From the NCBI GenBank assembly GCA_023443725.1, contig JAEZTF010000019.1:1-59742 (forward strand): a DNA stretch of 59,742 nt. The letters run 5' to 3'. This DNA is from Candidatus Parcubacteria bacterium. Its GTDB lineage: Bacteria; Patescibacteriota; Microgenomatia; UBA12405. This document shows positions 7,421-14,950 of this stretch, piece after piece. Position numbers and translations under genes: made by a program. Each line of letters begins with the position of its first letter. The first letter of the stretch is position 1. The notes under the pieces were generated by a model, which was not told the DNA's origin, ran no database searches, and saw nothing but the letters and a program-made list of their open reading frames with translations.

Positions 7421-8575
7421 ATGAAAAAAAGATTAAATGTTTGGTGGATATTGACTGGAGTATTGGGATTGGCGCTAATTGGAATGGGAATTTTTTATCT
7501 AAGTTACAATAAGATGGTGGTCAAAAAAAACATATCGATAAATAAAAATATGACGGTATCACCGACAGCAACACCAACTCCTGATCCATTGGCACCTTAT
7601 TCAATATTATTGTTAGGTTATGGTGGTGGAACTCATGATGGTGGAAAATTAACCGACTCTATAATGTTGGCTCAAATCAGACCAAAAGATGAAGAAATAA
7701 GATTAATATCCATACCTAGAGATTTATGGTCACCAATACAAATCGACGGTGACAAAACAGAAAATAAAAAAATAAATGAAGCTTATGCAATAGGATCAGA
7801 TGATAAGAAGTATCCTAATAAAAAAATAGAATTTACTGGTAAAGCTGGTGGTGGTGAAATGGCAAAATATACAGTTGAACAAGTGACTGGAATAAAACCA
7901 GATTATTTTGTAGCGATTGATTTTGATGGTTTTGTAAAAATTATTGATACTTTAGGTGGAATTGATGTAAAAGTAAACCAAAATTTTGATGATCCTTTTT
8001 ATCCAATCGAAGAATTAAAAAATGATACTTGTGGAAAAAGTGAAGAAGAAATGAAATCTTTAGAAGCAACTATGTCGGGTGAAAAACTAGAACAACAATA
8101 CACTTGTCGTTATGAATTACTGCATTTTGATAAGGGTATTCAACACATGGATGGAACTACAGCTTTAAAATATGCCAGATCGAGACATTCTGCTATTGGT
8201 GGTGGTGATTTTAATCGAGCTGAAAGACAAAAAATGGTAATTACAGCCGTTAGAGATAAAGTAATGGGTATTGGTTTTGTTTCTAAAATAATTCCAACAT
8301 TTCAGACGTTAACTAGACATATAACTACAGATATTGATTTGACTAAAATGAGTGAATTGGTTTCGAAAACAGAAGAAGTATCAAAATACAAAATAATTTC
8401 TATTGCTTTGACTGATCAAAATGTATTAATTAATGCCAAAGCAAGTACAGGTCAATTTATATTAAACCCTAAGATAGGAGAAAATAATTTTGATGAAATC
8501 AAAAGTTTTATTGAAAATAAGGGAATATCGACTCCAACTCCAACAAAACTACCTACTTTACCAAAATCAATTTAG
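7421..8575 (+). CDS. LytR-CpsA-Psr (LCP) family cell-wall polymer ligase
   Basis: 384 residues. One N-terminal membrane helix (about 9-30), a short Thr/Pro linker, then the LCP domain: SILLLGYGGG, LTDSIMLAQIRP with the metal-binding aspartate, LISIPRDLW with the conserved arginine, FDGFVKIIDTLGGIDV, and LKYARSRH plus DFNRAERQ with the phosphate-binding arginines. LCP enzymes transfer undecaprenyl-pyrophosphate-linked glycopolymers onto peptidoglycan or proteins. An insert of about 40 residues between the DP-YPI strand and the LLHFDKG strand carries two cysteines (CGKS...YTCR) that could form a disulfide outside the cell. The ATG is 7 bases after TATACT, with no Shine-Dalgarno. Together with the neighbouring glycosyltransferase this suggests surface polysaccharide assembly. 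Confidence 0.9.
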   Translation: MKKRLNVWWILTGVLGLALIGMGIFYLSYNKMVVKKNISINKNMTVSPTATPTPDPLAPYSILLLGYGGGTHDGGKLTDSIMLAQIRPKDEEIRLISIPRDLWSPIQIDGDKTENKKINEAYAIGSDDKKYPNKKIEFTGKAGGGEMAKYTVEQVTGIKPDYFVAIDFDGFVKIIDTLGGIDVKVNQNFDDPFYPIEELKNDTCGKSEEEMKSLEATMSGEKLEQQYTCRYELLHFDKGIQHMDGTTALKYARSRHSAIGGGDFNRAERQKMVITAVRDKVMGIGFVSKIIPTFQTLTRHITTDIDLTKMSELVSKTEEVSKYKIISIALTDQNVLINAKASTGQFILNPKIGENNFDEIKSFIENKGISTPTPTKLPTLPKSI

Positions 8576-8622
8576 ATCTGATACAATACTACGTCCTCAT
8601 TTAGTAGTAGGATAATATAAGT

Positions 8623-9075
8623 ATGAATAATTTTAACAACGACCGTGGATTTAAAAATTTTAGCGACAGAGGTTTTGGCGGCGGAAACAGAGGTCGTAGC
8701 TTTGGTGGAAATCGAGGTGGATTTGGTGGTGGTAGAGGTGGTCGAGAAGATCGACAAATGTTTAGCGCAATTTGTGATAAATGTGGTGCTGAATGTGAAT
8801 TACCTTTTAGACCAACTGGGGACAAACCAGTTTATTGTAGTAATTGTTTTGAAAAGACTAGTGGCCGTGATGGTGGTAATAGAGATTTTGGTGGAAATAA
8901 TCGAAGATTTGAATCTAGAGATACAAAAGATTACACAAAAGATAATACTAGAGCTGAAATTGAAGCTATTAATCAAAAACTTGATAAAATTTTAGCTATT
9001 TTGAATTCTTCAAAAGAAGTTACAAAAACAAAAAAGGCTAAAAAAGTTGAAGCTGTAGCAGAAACTCAAGAATAA
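8623..9075 (+). CDS. RG-rich CxxC-x17-CxxC zinc-ribbon protein
   Basis: 150 residues in three parts: a glycine/arginine/phenylalanine-rich head (1-42, repeated RGGFGGG units), a zinc ribbon CDKCGAECELPFRP...CSNC (about 49-76) matching the family known as CxxC-x17-CxxC, and a tail ending in a Lys/Glu-rich helix. RGG tracts typically contact RNA, so an RNA-associated role is plausible but unproven. The ATG lies 4 bases after a TAATAT box with a weak AGGA further up. A clean terminator follows, so it is monocistronic. Similar head/ribbon proteins occur repeatedly in Patescibacteria and have no assigned function. Confidence 0.75.
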   Translation: MNNFNNDRGFKNFSDRGFGGGNRGRSFGGNRGGFGGGRGGREDRQMFSAICDKCGAECELPFRPTGDKPVYCSNCFEKTSGRDGGNRDFGGNNRRFESRDTKDYTKDNTRAEIEAINQKLDKILAILNSSKEVTKTKKAKKVEAVAETQE

Positions 9076-9098
9076 AATATAAATCTATTTGATTTTTA

Positions 9099-9125
9099 AA
9101 CTCCCCTACCTAGGGGAGTTTTTTT
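9099..9125 (+). terminator. Rho-independent terminator
   Basis: AACTCCCC and GGGGAGTT form an 8-bp (extendable) stem around TACCTA, followed by T5. It closes the zinc-ribbon gene and lies 3 bases from the stop of the convergent aminopeptidase gene. Confidence 0.85.
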
Positions 9126-9127
9126 GT

Positions 9128-10327
9128 TTAAATTTGAAACTGGCCGTCTTGATAAAGAATGATTTTTTTACCAGATTTTAAAGTGGCAGTAACTACCCTA
9201 TTTTCAGTAGAAATTATATCGGTATGAACTGCTGAATCATTAAAACCTAAATTAGCAAAGTCTTTGTCGGTCATTTTTTTGATATTACCAAAATAAGTAT
9301 CACGATATGCTGCTCCCAAGGCTATGTGAGTATTACCATATTCTCCGCCAAAGTTTTCATCATATAAAGTTTCAGCCATAAATTTATTGATTTTGGAGAA
9401 TCTTTTGTCGGTTAAAGAAAACTCACCAATTTTATCGCTATTCTCAACTTTGATTAATTCTTCCAAAACTTTTTCTCCTGATTTAGCACTAGATTCCACT
9501 ACAATTCCATTTTTAAAAACTAATTTAATATCTTTGACAATATTGCCATGTCGATAAAGAGGTTGATCACAATAAATATAACCATTAGTACCTCGCCAAT
9601 CTGGTGAAGTAAAAATTTCAAAGCTAGGAATATTGCGACCACTACCACCCAACCATTGTCGTTTTTCTCCAATTAAAATATTAAGATCAGTATTTTTTGA
9701 TTTAACATTGACGGAAACAATTTCTAGCTTGTTTAATTTATTTCTAATTTGGTCAGACTTTTTTTGAATACTTTGCCATTTTTTAATAGGATTACTAGAT
9801 TTTAAAAAACAGGCTTTAATTACTTGGTTCCAAGCTTCTCTTAAAGTCATATTGGCTTCTTTAGCCATAGCTGGTGTGGGAAAAAGTCCAATAGTCCAGG
9901 TCATCTTACCGGCATTTTCTTTTTTATCACGCCACTCTTTGTAAGGTTTAAAAACCATATTTCGATCCATGATTTTTTTGGGATCAATACCTTCAAGTTC
10001 ATGATAATTAGTTTCGGCTAAAACCATTAGATAATGATCAGCTTGTTTAACGCGACCTTTTAAAAAGGTAGCTGGGAAAAATTTGAGTTGATCATCATCA
10101 GCTAATTCAAAAAATTCACGAGACATTTCATCTGGTAAATATTGAATAATGGCATGGGCACCGCTTTTTAGGACAGACCGTTGAAGAGAAATTAAAAGTG
10201 GTTTGGCACTTTCAGGTACTTGAAGAAAAACAACTTCGCCTTTTTTGACGCCTTGACCACTATTAAGAGCAAATTTAACCAGTACATCGGCATAATTATT
10301 GAGAATTTTTTGAGACGGGCAATACAT
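9128..10327 (-). CDS. M29-family aminopeptidase
   Basis: 399 residues. The N-terminus (ILNNYADVLVKFALNSGQGV) and the C-terminal half match the thermophilic metalloprotease family M29 (AmpS/AmpT, aminopeptidase II): the metal-site motifs EVFTSP-like FEIFTSPDW, GEFSLTDKR, LYDENFGGEYGNTHIALG with conserved His and Glu, and HTDIIS near the end. Cytoplasmic peptidase that removes N-terminal residues, useful for peptide salvage in a host-dependent cell. It follows the phosphomannomutase gene after 2 bases and is certainly co-transcribed with it. Confidence 0.85.
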   Translation of the reverse strand: MYCPSQKILNNYADVLVKFALNSGQGVKKGEVVFLQVPESAKPLLISLQRSVLKSGAHAIIQYLPDEMSREFFELADDDQLKFFPATFLKGRVKQADHYLMVLAETNYHELEGIDPKKIMDRNMVFKPYKEWRDKKENAGKMTWTIGLFPTPAMAKEANMTLREAWNQVIKACFLKSSNPIKKWQSIQKKSDQIRNKLNKLEIVSVNVKSKNTDLNILIGEKRQWLGGSGRNIPSFEIFTSPDWRGTNGYIYCDQPLYRHGNIVKDIKLVFKNGIVVESSAKSGEKVLEELIKVENSDKIGEFSLTDKRFSKINKFMAETLYDENFGGEYGNTHIALGAAYRDTYFGNIKKMTDKDFANLGFNDSAVHTDIISTENRVVTATLKSGKKIILYQDGQFQI

Positions 10328-10329
10328 AG

Positions 10330-11694
10330 TTATTTGTTAATAACTGCCAAAACTTCATCTCTTTTTTCTTCCATCAACTGTTGAGAATCGGCCTCTAGGT
10401 TAAGACGAAGAAGTGGTTCGGTGTTGGAAGTTCGAAGATTAAAACGCCAATCCCCCATTTCAAAAGTTACACCATCTATTCTTACAATTGGAGATACTGC
10501 TTTTGGACCATAAATATTTTCCATATCAGATAAAACTTTTTGAACATCGTTAACTTTGTTATTAATTTCTCCTGATAAAAAATATTTATTGGAATATTCA
10601 TCTAAAATTTGGTCAAGTGTTTTTGGACTGGTTGATAAATATTCAAGAATATAAACAAAAGAAACTAAACCACTGTCACAAAGAAAAAAGTTTTTAAAAT
10701 AATAATGACCAGAAACTTCGCCACCAAAATAAGCATCTTCTTGCTTCATACGAGCTTTAATATGAGTGTGACCAATACGATTAGGAAATGCTTTACCACC
10801 ATTTAAAGCAATAATTTCTCTAACAGCTTTTGATGCTCGAATATCATAGACAATACCACAACCAGGATATCTTTTTATAAAGTATTCTGAGAAAATAGCA
10901 GTTAAGAAATCTCCTGAAACATAACGACCTTTTTTATCAATAACAAAAAATCGATCACCGTCAGGATCAAACATAATACCCAAATCACCACCCTCTAATG
11001 GAATACGTTTTTGAATTTCTACTCTGTTTTCTGGTAAGAGTGGATCTCCTCCATGATTTGGAAAATTACCATCTATATCCCAATACATTTTAGTAAATTC
11101 TATTTGAGGAAGTTTTTTGGATAATAGCTCTAAGAAAGGACCTACCATACCATTGGCAGTATCAGCATGAATTTTAAATGATTTTATAGTTGAAAGATTA
11201 ACAAGAGATGAAACATAATCAACATATTCTTGCCAAACATTTTTAATTTCAATAGTACCAACTGTTGAAGAATCTGAGGGAACTTCACCTGCAACAATCC
11301 ATTCTTTAATTTCTTTAATTCCAGCTTCTCCAGAAAAAAATTCAGGAATTTTTTTGACCATTTTAAAACCAGTGTATTCTTTTGGATTATGGCTAGCGGT
11401 TACAATCATTCCAGGTAAGTCTAGGGTTTGACAGGCGTAATAAAAACAGTCACTAGAAGCTAAATCTATATCAACAACATTGATACCAATTTTAGTAAGA
11501 CCATCAATAACTGCATTTTTCATAGACTCACCAGAAGTACGACCATCACGAGCAACGATTACTTTTGAAGGAAAATTTAAATATTTTGCAAAACATCGAG
11601 CGATTTGATTGGCAAGTTGCTCGTCAGCTTGAGTGGGATAAATTCCACGAATATCGTAAGACTTAAAAATTGAAGTATCAATTATGTTTGTCAT
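10330..11694 (-). CDS. manB: Phosphomannomutase/phosphoglucomutase
   Basis: 454 residues, full-length for the alpha-D-phosphohexomutase family. Motifs in order: active-site serine loop VTASHNP (about 99-105), metal loop DPDGDRFF (about 240), sugar-binding GGEVSGHY (about 325), and phosphate-binding RTSNTEPLLRL at the C-terminus. Converts mannose-6-P/glucose-6-P to the 1-phosphates for nucleotide-sugar synthesis, which fits the GHMP kinase, nucleotidyltransferase and glycosyltransferases in the window. Whether it prefers mannose or glucose cannot be told from sequence; the symbol is by family. First gene of a two-gene unit with the M29 peptidase. Confidence 0.88.
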   Translation of the reverse strand: MTNIIDTSIFKSYDIRGIYPTQADEQLANQIARCFAKYLNFPSKVIVARDGRTSGESMKNAVIDGLTKIGINVVDIDLASSDCFYYACQTLDLPGMIVTASHNPKEYTGFKMVKKIPEFFSGEAGIKEIKEWIVAGEVPSDSSTVGTIEIKNVWQEYVDYVSSLVNLSTIKSFKIHADTANGMVGPFLELLSKKLPQIEFTKMYWDIDGNFPNHGGDPLLPENRVEIQKRIPLEGGDLGIMFDPDGDRFFVIDKKGRYVSGDFLTAIFSEYFIKRYPGCGIVYDIRASKAVREIIALNGGKAFPNRIGHTHIKARMKQEDAYFGGEVSGHYYFKNFFLCDSGLVSFVYILEYLSTSPKTLDQILDEYSNKYFLSGEINNKVNDVQKVLSDMENIYGPKAVSPIVRIDGVTFEMGDWRFNLRTSNTEPLLRLNLEADSQQLMEEKRDEVLAVINK

Positions 11695-11803
11695 ATGTAA
11701 ACTAATATTAACACAAAAAATATTTTATAAAAAAATGATGAGATTTATGTTTAGAATAAAGTTTTTTAGTAAATTTAAACAATAATGTATTATTAGTACA
11801 TAT

Positions 11804-12658
11804 ATGAAAAAAATATTTTTTTTGGTTCTATTAATTTTTACTGTGATTGTATTTTTTTTAATTAAATCTTTTTTGGGAATAAGCCTTAAACAAATGTTTG
11901 TTGTAAATTTATTCCATGATAATAAAGTTTACGTGAACTCTGTAAATAATAAAATTGAGGATTATTTAATTAATAAATACAGCTTAAAACAAAGTGAATT
12001 GAGTTTTGTTAGTGAAAATAATGTAACATGTCGATCATTTAAAACATCAGATAGTTATTATTGTGGAAAAGAATTTGTTTATGACATAAAAGGGAAAACT
12101 ACGGTTGTGAAATTTAAAGAATCTAGTGATAAAAATATTGTTACTGATAATTATCAATCAGAAGAAATCTCAAACGAGGTTAATAATAAATTTAAAAATT
12201 TGCTTGGAAATAAGGTTAGTTTAATTTATTTTAGTTTTTATCCACTGGTTGATCAAAAAACTTTTTCAAGAATATCTGCTACTGATTCGTTTATAAATTA
12301 TTACAATGGCGATATTGAAAAATTTTTTAAAGATGAAACTCTATCGCAAGTAAATATTGCTGTGTCGACTAATAAATATGAAAAGGAAAATATTTTTAAT
12401 GAATATTCAATAAAACTTAAGAATTATGCTGAAAATTATTGTTTGGATAAAAAAACAAACAGGATACAAACATCATTTGAGATGTATTTCTTTGATAGTG
12501 AATCATTTTTGGGTGAAGACGATTTAAAATATACAAATTTTTACAACCAAGACACAAATGAAAATGATCCTAGAATATTATGTACATATTTTTTTGAATG
12601 TAATACAAAAAATTACGATAGTAATAATCCTAATTATGTTTTTGGTAAATGTCTCTAG
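11804..12658 (+). CDS. Membrane-anchored hypothetical protein
   Basis: 284 residues, not recognised. Residues 5-27 form one strongly hydrophobic helix (FFLVLLIFTVIVFFLIKSFL); the rest is polar, rich in Asn, Lys, Tyr and Phe and predicted outside the membrane, with cysteines (about 78, 88, near 225 and three near the C-terminus) that could pair. Codon and base use are even more AT-rich than the neighbours. It sits alone between the mutase gene (divergent) and the tRNA-binding-domain gene. Probably a surface protein; a fast-evolving or acquired gene would explain the composition. Confidence 0.6.
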   Translation: MKKIFFLVLLIFTVIVFFLIKSFLGISLKQMFVVNLFHDNKVYVNSVNNKIEDYLINKYSLKQSELSFVSENNVTCRSFKTSDSYYCGKEFVYDIKGKTTVVKFKESSDKNIVTDNYQSEEISNEVNNKFKNLLGNKVSLIYFSFYPLVDQKTFSRISATDSFINYYNGDIEKFFKDETLSQVNIAVSTNKYEKENIFNEYSIKLKNYAENYCLDKKTNRIQTSFEMYFFDSESFLGEDDLKYTNFYNQDTNENDPRILCTYFFECNTKNYDSNNPNYVFGKCL

Positions 12659-12694
12659 TAAACTGAAATGAATTATTTTTGGTAAAATCTACTC

Positions 12695-13051
12695 ATGGAT
12701 CAAATAAAATATGACGATTTTGCCAAAGTGGAATTTTTGATTGGCGAAATAAAAGAAGCTGTAGAAGTGGAAGGGTCTGAAAAACTATTACGATTGCAAG
12801 TTGATTTTGGTGAAGAAAAATTAAGAACAGTATTTTCGGGAATTAAAAAATGGTATAAGCCAGAAGAAACTGTAGGTAAAAAAACTGTATTTGTAACTAA
12901 TATAATTCCAAGAAAAATTATGGGTGAAGAATCACAAGCGATGATATTTGCCTCCTCCGCTGAAGCTACGGACGGCCAAGGGGTGCTTACAGAAATAGTA
13001 AGTTTGTTGATTCCAGACCAAGATTTACCAGTTGGGTCAAAAGTTTTTTAA
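12695..13051 (+). CDS. Free-standing tRNA-binding (EMAP/MetRS C-terminal type) domain
   Basis: 118 residues made only of the OB-fold tRNA-binding domain found at the C-terminus of MetRS, in Arc1p/EMAP-II, and in CsaA: FAKVEFLIGEIKEAVEVEGS, LLRLQVDFGE, RTVFSGIKKWYKPE, KTVFVTNIIPRKIMGEESQAM. The ATG is 6 bases after an extended -10 (TGgTAAAAT, 12683-12688), so leaderless. The stop is separated from the argS ATG by one base, making a two-gene operon. The family can act in trans to improve tRNA capture by a synthetase; here the partner may be ArgRS, or a MetRS elsewhere that lacks this domain. Confidence 0.85.
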   Translation: MDQIKYDDFAKVEFLIGEIKEAVEVEGSEKLLRLQVDFGEEKLRTVFSGIKKWYKPEETVGKKTVFVTNIIPRKIMGEESQAMIFASSAEATDGQGVLTEIVSLLIPDQDLPVGSKVF

Positions 13052-13052
13052 T

Positions 13053-14762
13053 ATGAAAATTGTCGATAATTTAAAAAAAATAATTTTAGAAGCAGGACAA
13101 AAGTTAGAGCTGCCAATTATTGAAGAAGAAATAAAAATAGAACACCCAGCTGATGTAAATTTTGGTGATTATTCAACCAATATCGCCTTAGTGTTGGCAA
13201 AAGAAATAAAATCTAATCCAAGAGATTTGGCTGAAAAAATAAAAAATGAAATCGAAAAAAGTGAATTTATTGAAAAAGTGGAAGTAGCAGGAGCAGGTTT
13301 TATTAATTTTTATTTAAAACCAGAATATCTGATTAAGAAAGCTGAAAAAATAAATTACGAAATAGAGTTTAAAAATGAATTAGCAGAAACGGGGAAAGGA
13401 AAAACTATGGTGATTGATTATTCGGCACCAAATATTGCCAAACCTTTTGGAATTGGTCATTTGAGATCAACTAATATTGGCCAGGCAATTTATAATATTT
13501 ACAAAATTTTGGGTTGGACTTGTATTGGTGATAATCATATTGGTGATTGGGGTACTCAATATGGAAAATTGGTAGCAGCGATAAAAAAATGGGGTGAAAA
13601 AGATTTGGACAAAATGACAATTGATGATTTGGAAAAGCTTTATATTAAATTTCATAAAGAAGCGGAAATTGATGAAAAATTAATTGATGAAGGTCGAGAA
13701 TATTTTTCAAAACTGGAAAATGGCGATGAAGAAGTGAGAAAAATTTGGCAAAAATGTATTGATATTTCTTTGCTCGAATTTGAAAGAGTCTATCAAATGC
13801 TGGGGGTGCATATTGATTTTATCCATGGAGAAAGTTTTTATGAAAAAATGTTGCCAGAAATAACTCAGAAAATAATTGATAAGGGAATTACCAAAAAAAG
13901 TGAAGGAGCCACTATTGTGGAATTAGAAAATATGTCTCCGGCGATGTTGACCAAATCAAATGAGACGACAACATATTTTACCCGTGATATGGCTACAATT
14001 AGATATAGACTAGATACTTGGAAACCAGATTTGATTGTTTATGAAGTTGGAGTTGATCAACAATTGCATTTTAGACAAGTTTTTGAAACAGCAAAGTTGA
14101 TGAGTTGGTGGCCCAAAGATGGTATGGTTCATGTGGCTCATGGACTAATTCGATGGCCAACTGGAAAATTTTCCACCAGAAAGGGTGACACAATTCATTT
14201 GTCTGATGTAATAGAAAAAGCTACGGATGAGGCAAAAAAAATAGCTGATAAAACTAGTGTTAATAAAGAATTAACAGCAACTGAAAAAGAAGAAATGATA
14301 AAAGCGGTGGCAATTGGAGCCATAAAATTTAGCGATTTAGCAAGTGATCCACGAAAAGATGTAATTTTTGATTGGGATAAAATTGTGAGTTTGGATGGTG
14401 ACAGTGGTCCTTATCTTCAATATACATACGCTAGATGTAAAAGTGTATTGAATAAAACGACAATTAAAGAACAAAAAAATATTGAAAATCTACCAGAAAA
14501 TATAAATGAAGATGAAATGGCTTTGCTTAAAGAATTTTATCGATTTGAAGAAAAAATTGTAGAAGCGGCAAATAGATATTCTCCATCTGTAATTGCTGAA
14601 TATATATTGGGGATAGCCAGAAAATATAACGAATTTTATGCCAAAAATAGAATTATTGATCAAAAAGAAGAGGTCTTTAGAATATTTTTGACTAGAACTA
14701 CAGCTAGTATTATTGAAACAGGATTGGACCTTTTGGGAATAGAAACTGTGGAAAAAATGTGA
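13053..14762 (+). CDS. argS: Arginyl-tRNA synthetase
   Basis: 569 residues, class I. The N-terminal Add1 domain is present; the HIGH-equivalent is SAPNIAKPFGIGHLRST (about 119-135); the KMSKS-equivalent is KFSTRKGD (about 371-378), with the first lysine position altered as is common in ArgRS; the DALR anticodon-binding domain forms the C-terminal third (SPYLQYTYARCKS into the helical end). The ATG at 13053 is preferred over the upstream in-frame TTG because it follows the previous stop by one base. It ends in TGA, which shows TGA is a stop in this organism. Confidence 0.95.
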   Translation: MKIVDNLKKIILEAGQKLELPIIEEEIKIEHPADVNFGDYSTNIALVLAKEIKSNPRDLAEKIKNEIEKSEFIEKVEVAGAGFINFYLKPEYLIKKAEKINYEIEFKNELAETGKGKTMVIDYSAPNIAKPFGIGHLRSTNIGQAIYNIYKILGWTCIGDNHIGDWGTQYGKLVAAIKKWGEKDLDKMTIDDLEKLYIKFHKEAEIDEKLIDEGREYFSKLENGDEEVRKIWQKCIDISLLEFERVYQMLGVHIDFIHGESFYEKMLPEITQKIIDKGITKKSEGATIVELENMSPAMLTKSNETTTYFTRDMATIRYRLDTWKPDLIVYEVGVDQQLHFRQVFETAKLMSWWPKDGMVHVAHGLIRWPTGKFSTRKGDTIHLSDVIEKATDEAKKIADKTSVNKELTATEKEEMIKAVAIGAIKFSDLASDPRKDVIFDWDKIVSLDGDSGPYLQYTYARCKSVLNKTTIKEQKNIENLPENINEDEMALLKEFYRFEEKIVEAANRYSPSVIAEYILGIARKYNEFYAKNRIIDQKEEVFRIFLTRTTASIIETGLDLLGIETVEKM

Positions 14763-14777
14763 TATTCTGGTTTTAAT

Positions 14778-14948
14778 ATGAGTCAAGAAAATGGTTTAGA
14801 TCTGAGAATTTTTGATGTTTATATGAAGAAAGAGCATGGGAGTGATAATAGTCAACAAACTTCAGAACCAGTAAAACAACCAACACCAGAAGAACTACAA
14901 AAAGATGGATTAGGAAGTTTGAGATTCCAAAATTATCCAGATGGTTAA
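14778..14948 (+). CDS. Hypothetical 56-aa protein
   Basis: A 56-residue ORF 15 bases after argS: acidic/polar, Gln/Pro-rich middle (SEPVKQPTPEELQK), no membrane segment, ending FQNYPDG. It fills the space up to the convergent lon stop with 2 bases to spare and uses the same codons as its neighbours. No clear ribosome site; TATTCT lies 10 bases upstream. Function unknown; coding status moderately supported by context. Confidence 0.5.
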   Translation: MSQENGLDLRIFDVYMKKEHGSDNSQQTSEPVKQPTPEELQKDGLGSLRFQNYPDG

Positions 14949-14950
14949 TT

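Noticed and set aside
8572..8995. Overlapping ORFs on both strands of the zinc-ribbon gene
   Set aside because: Glycine-rich GGN repeats keep other frames open; only the frame with the CxxC motifs makes a recognisable protein and has a start signal.
14490..14786. 98-aa minus-strand ORF opposite argS
   Set aside because: Shadow of the argS frame, rich in Phe/Ser/Ile as expected from the complement of AT-rich coding; no start signal.
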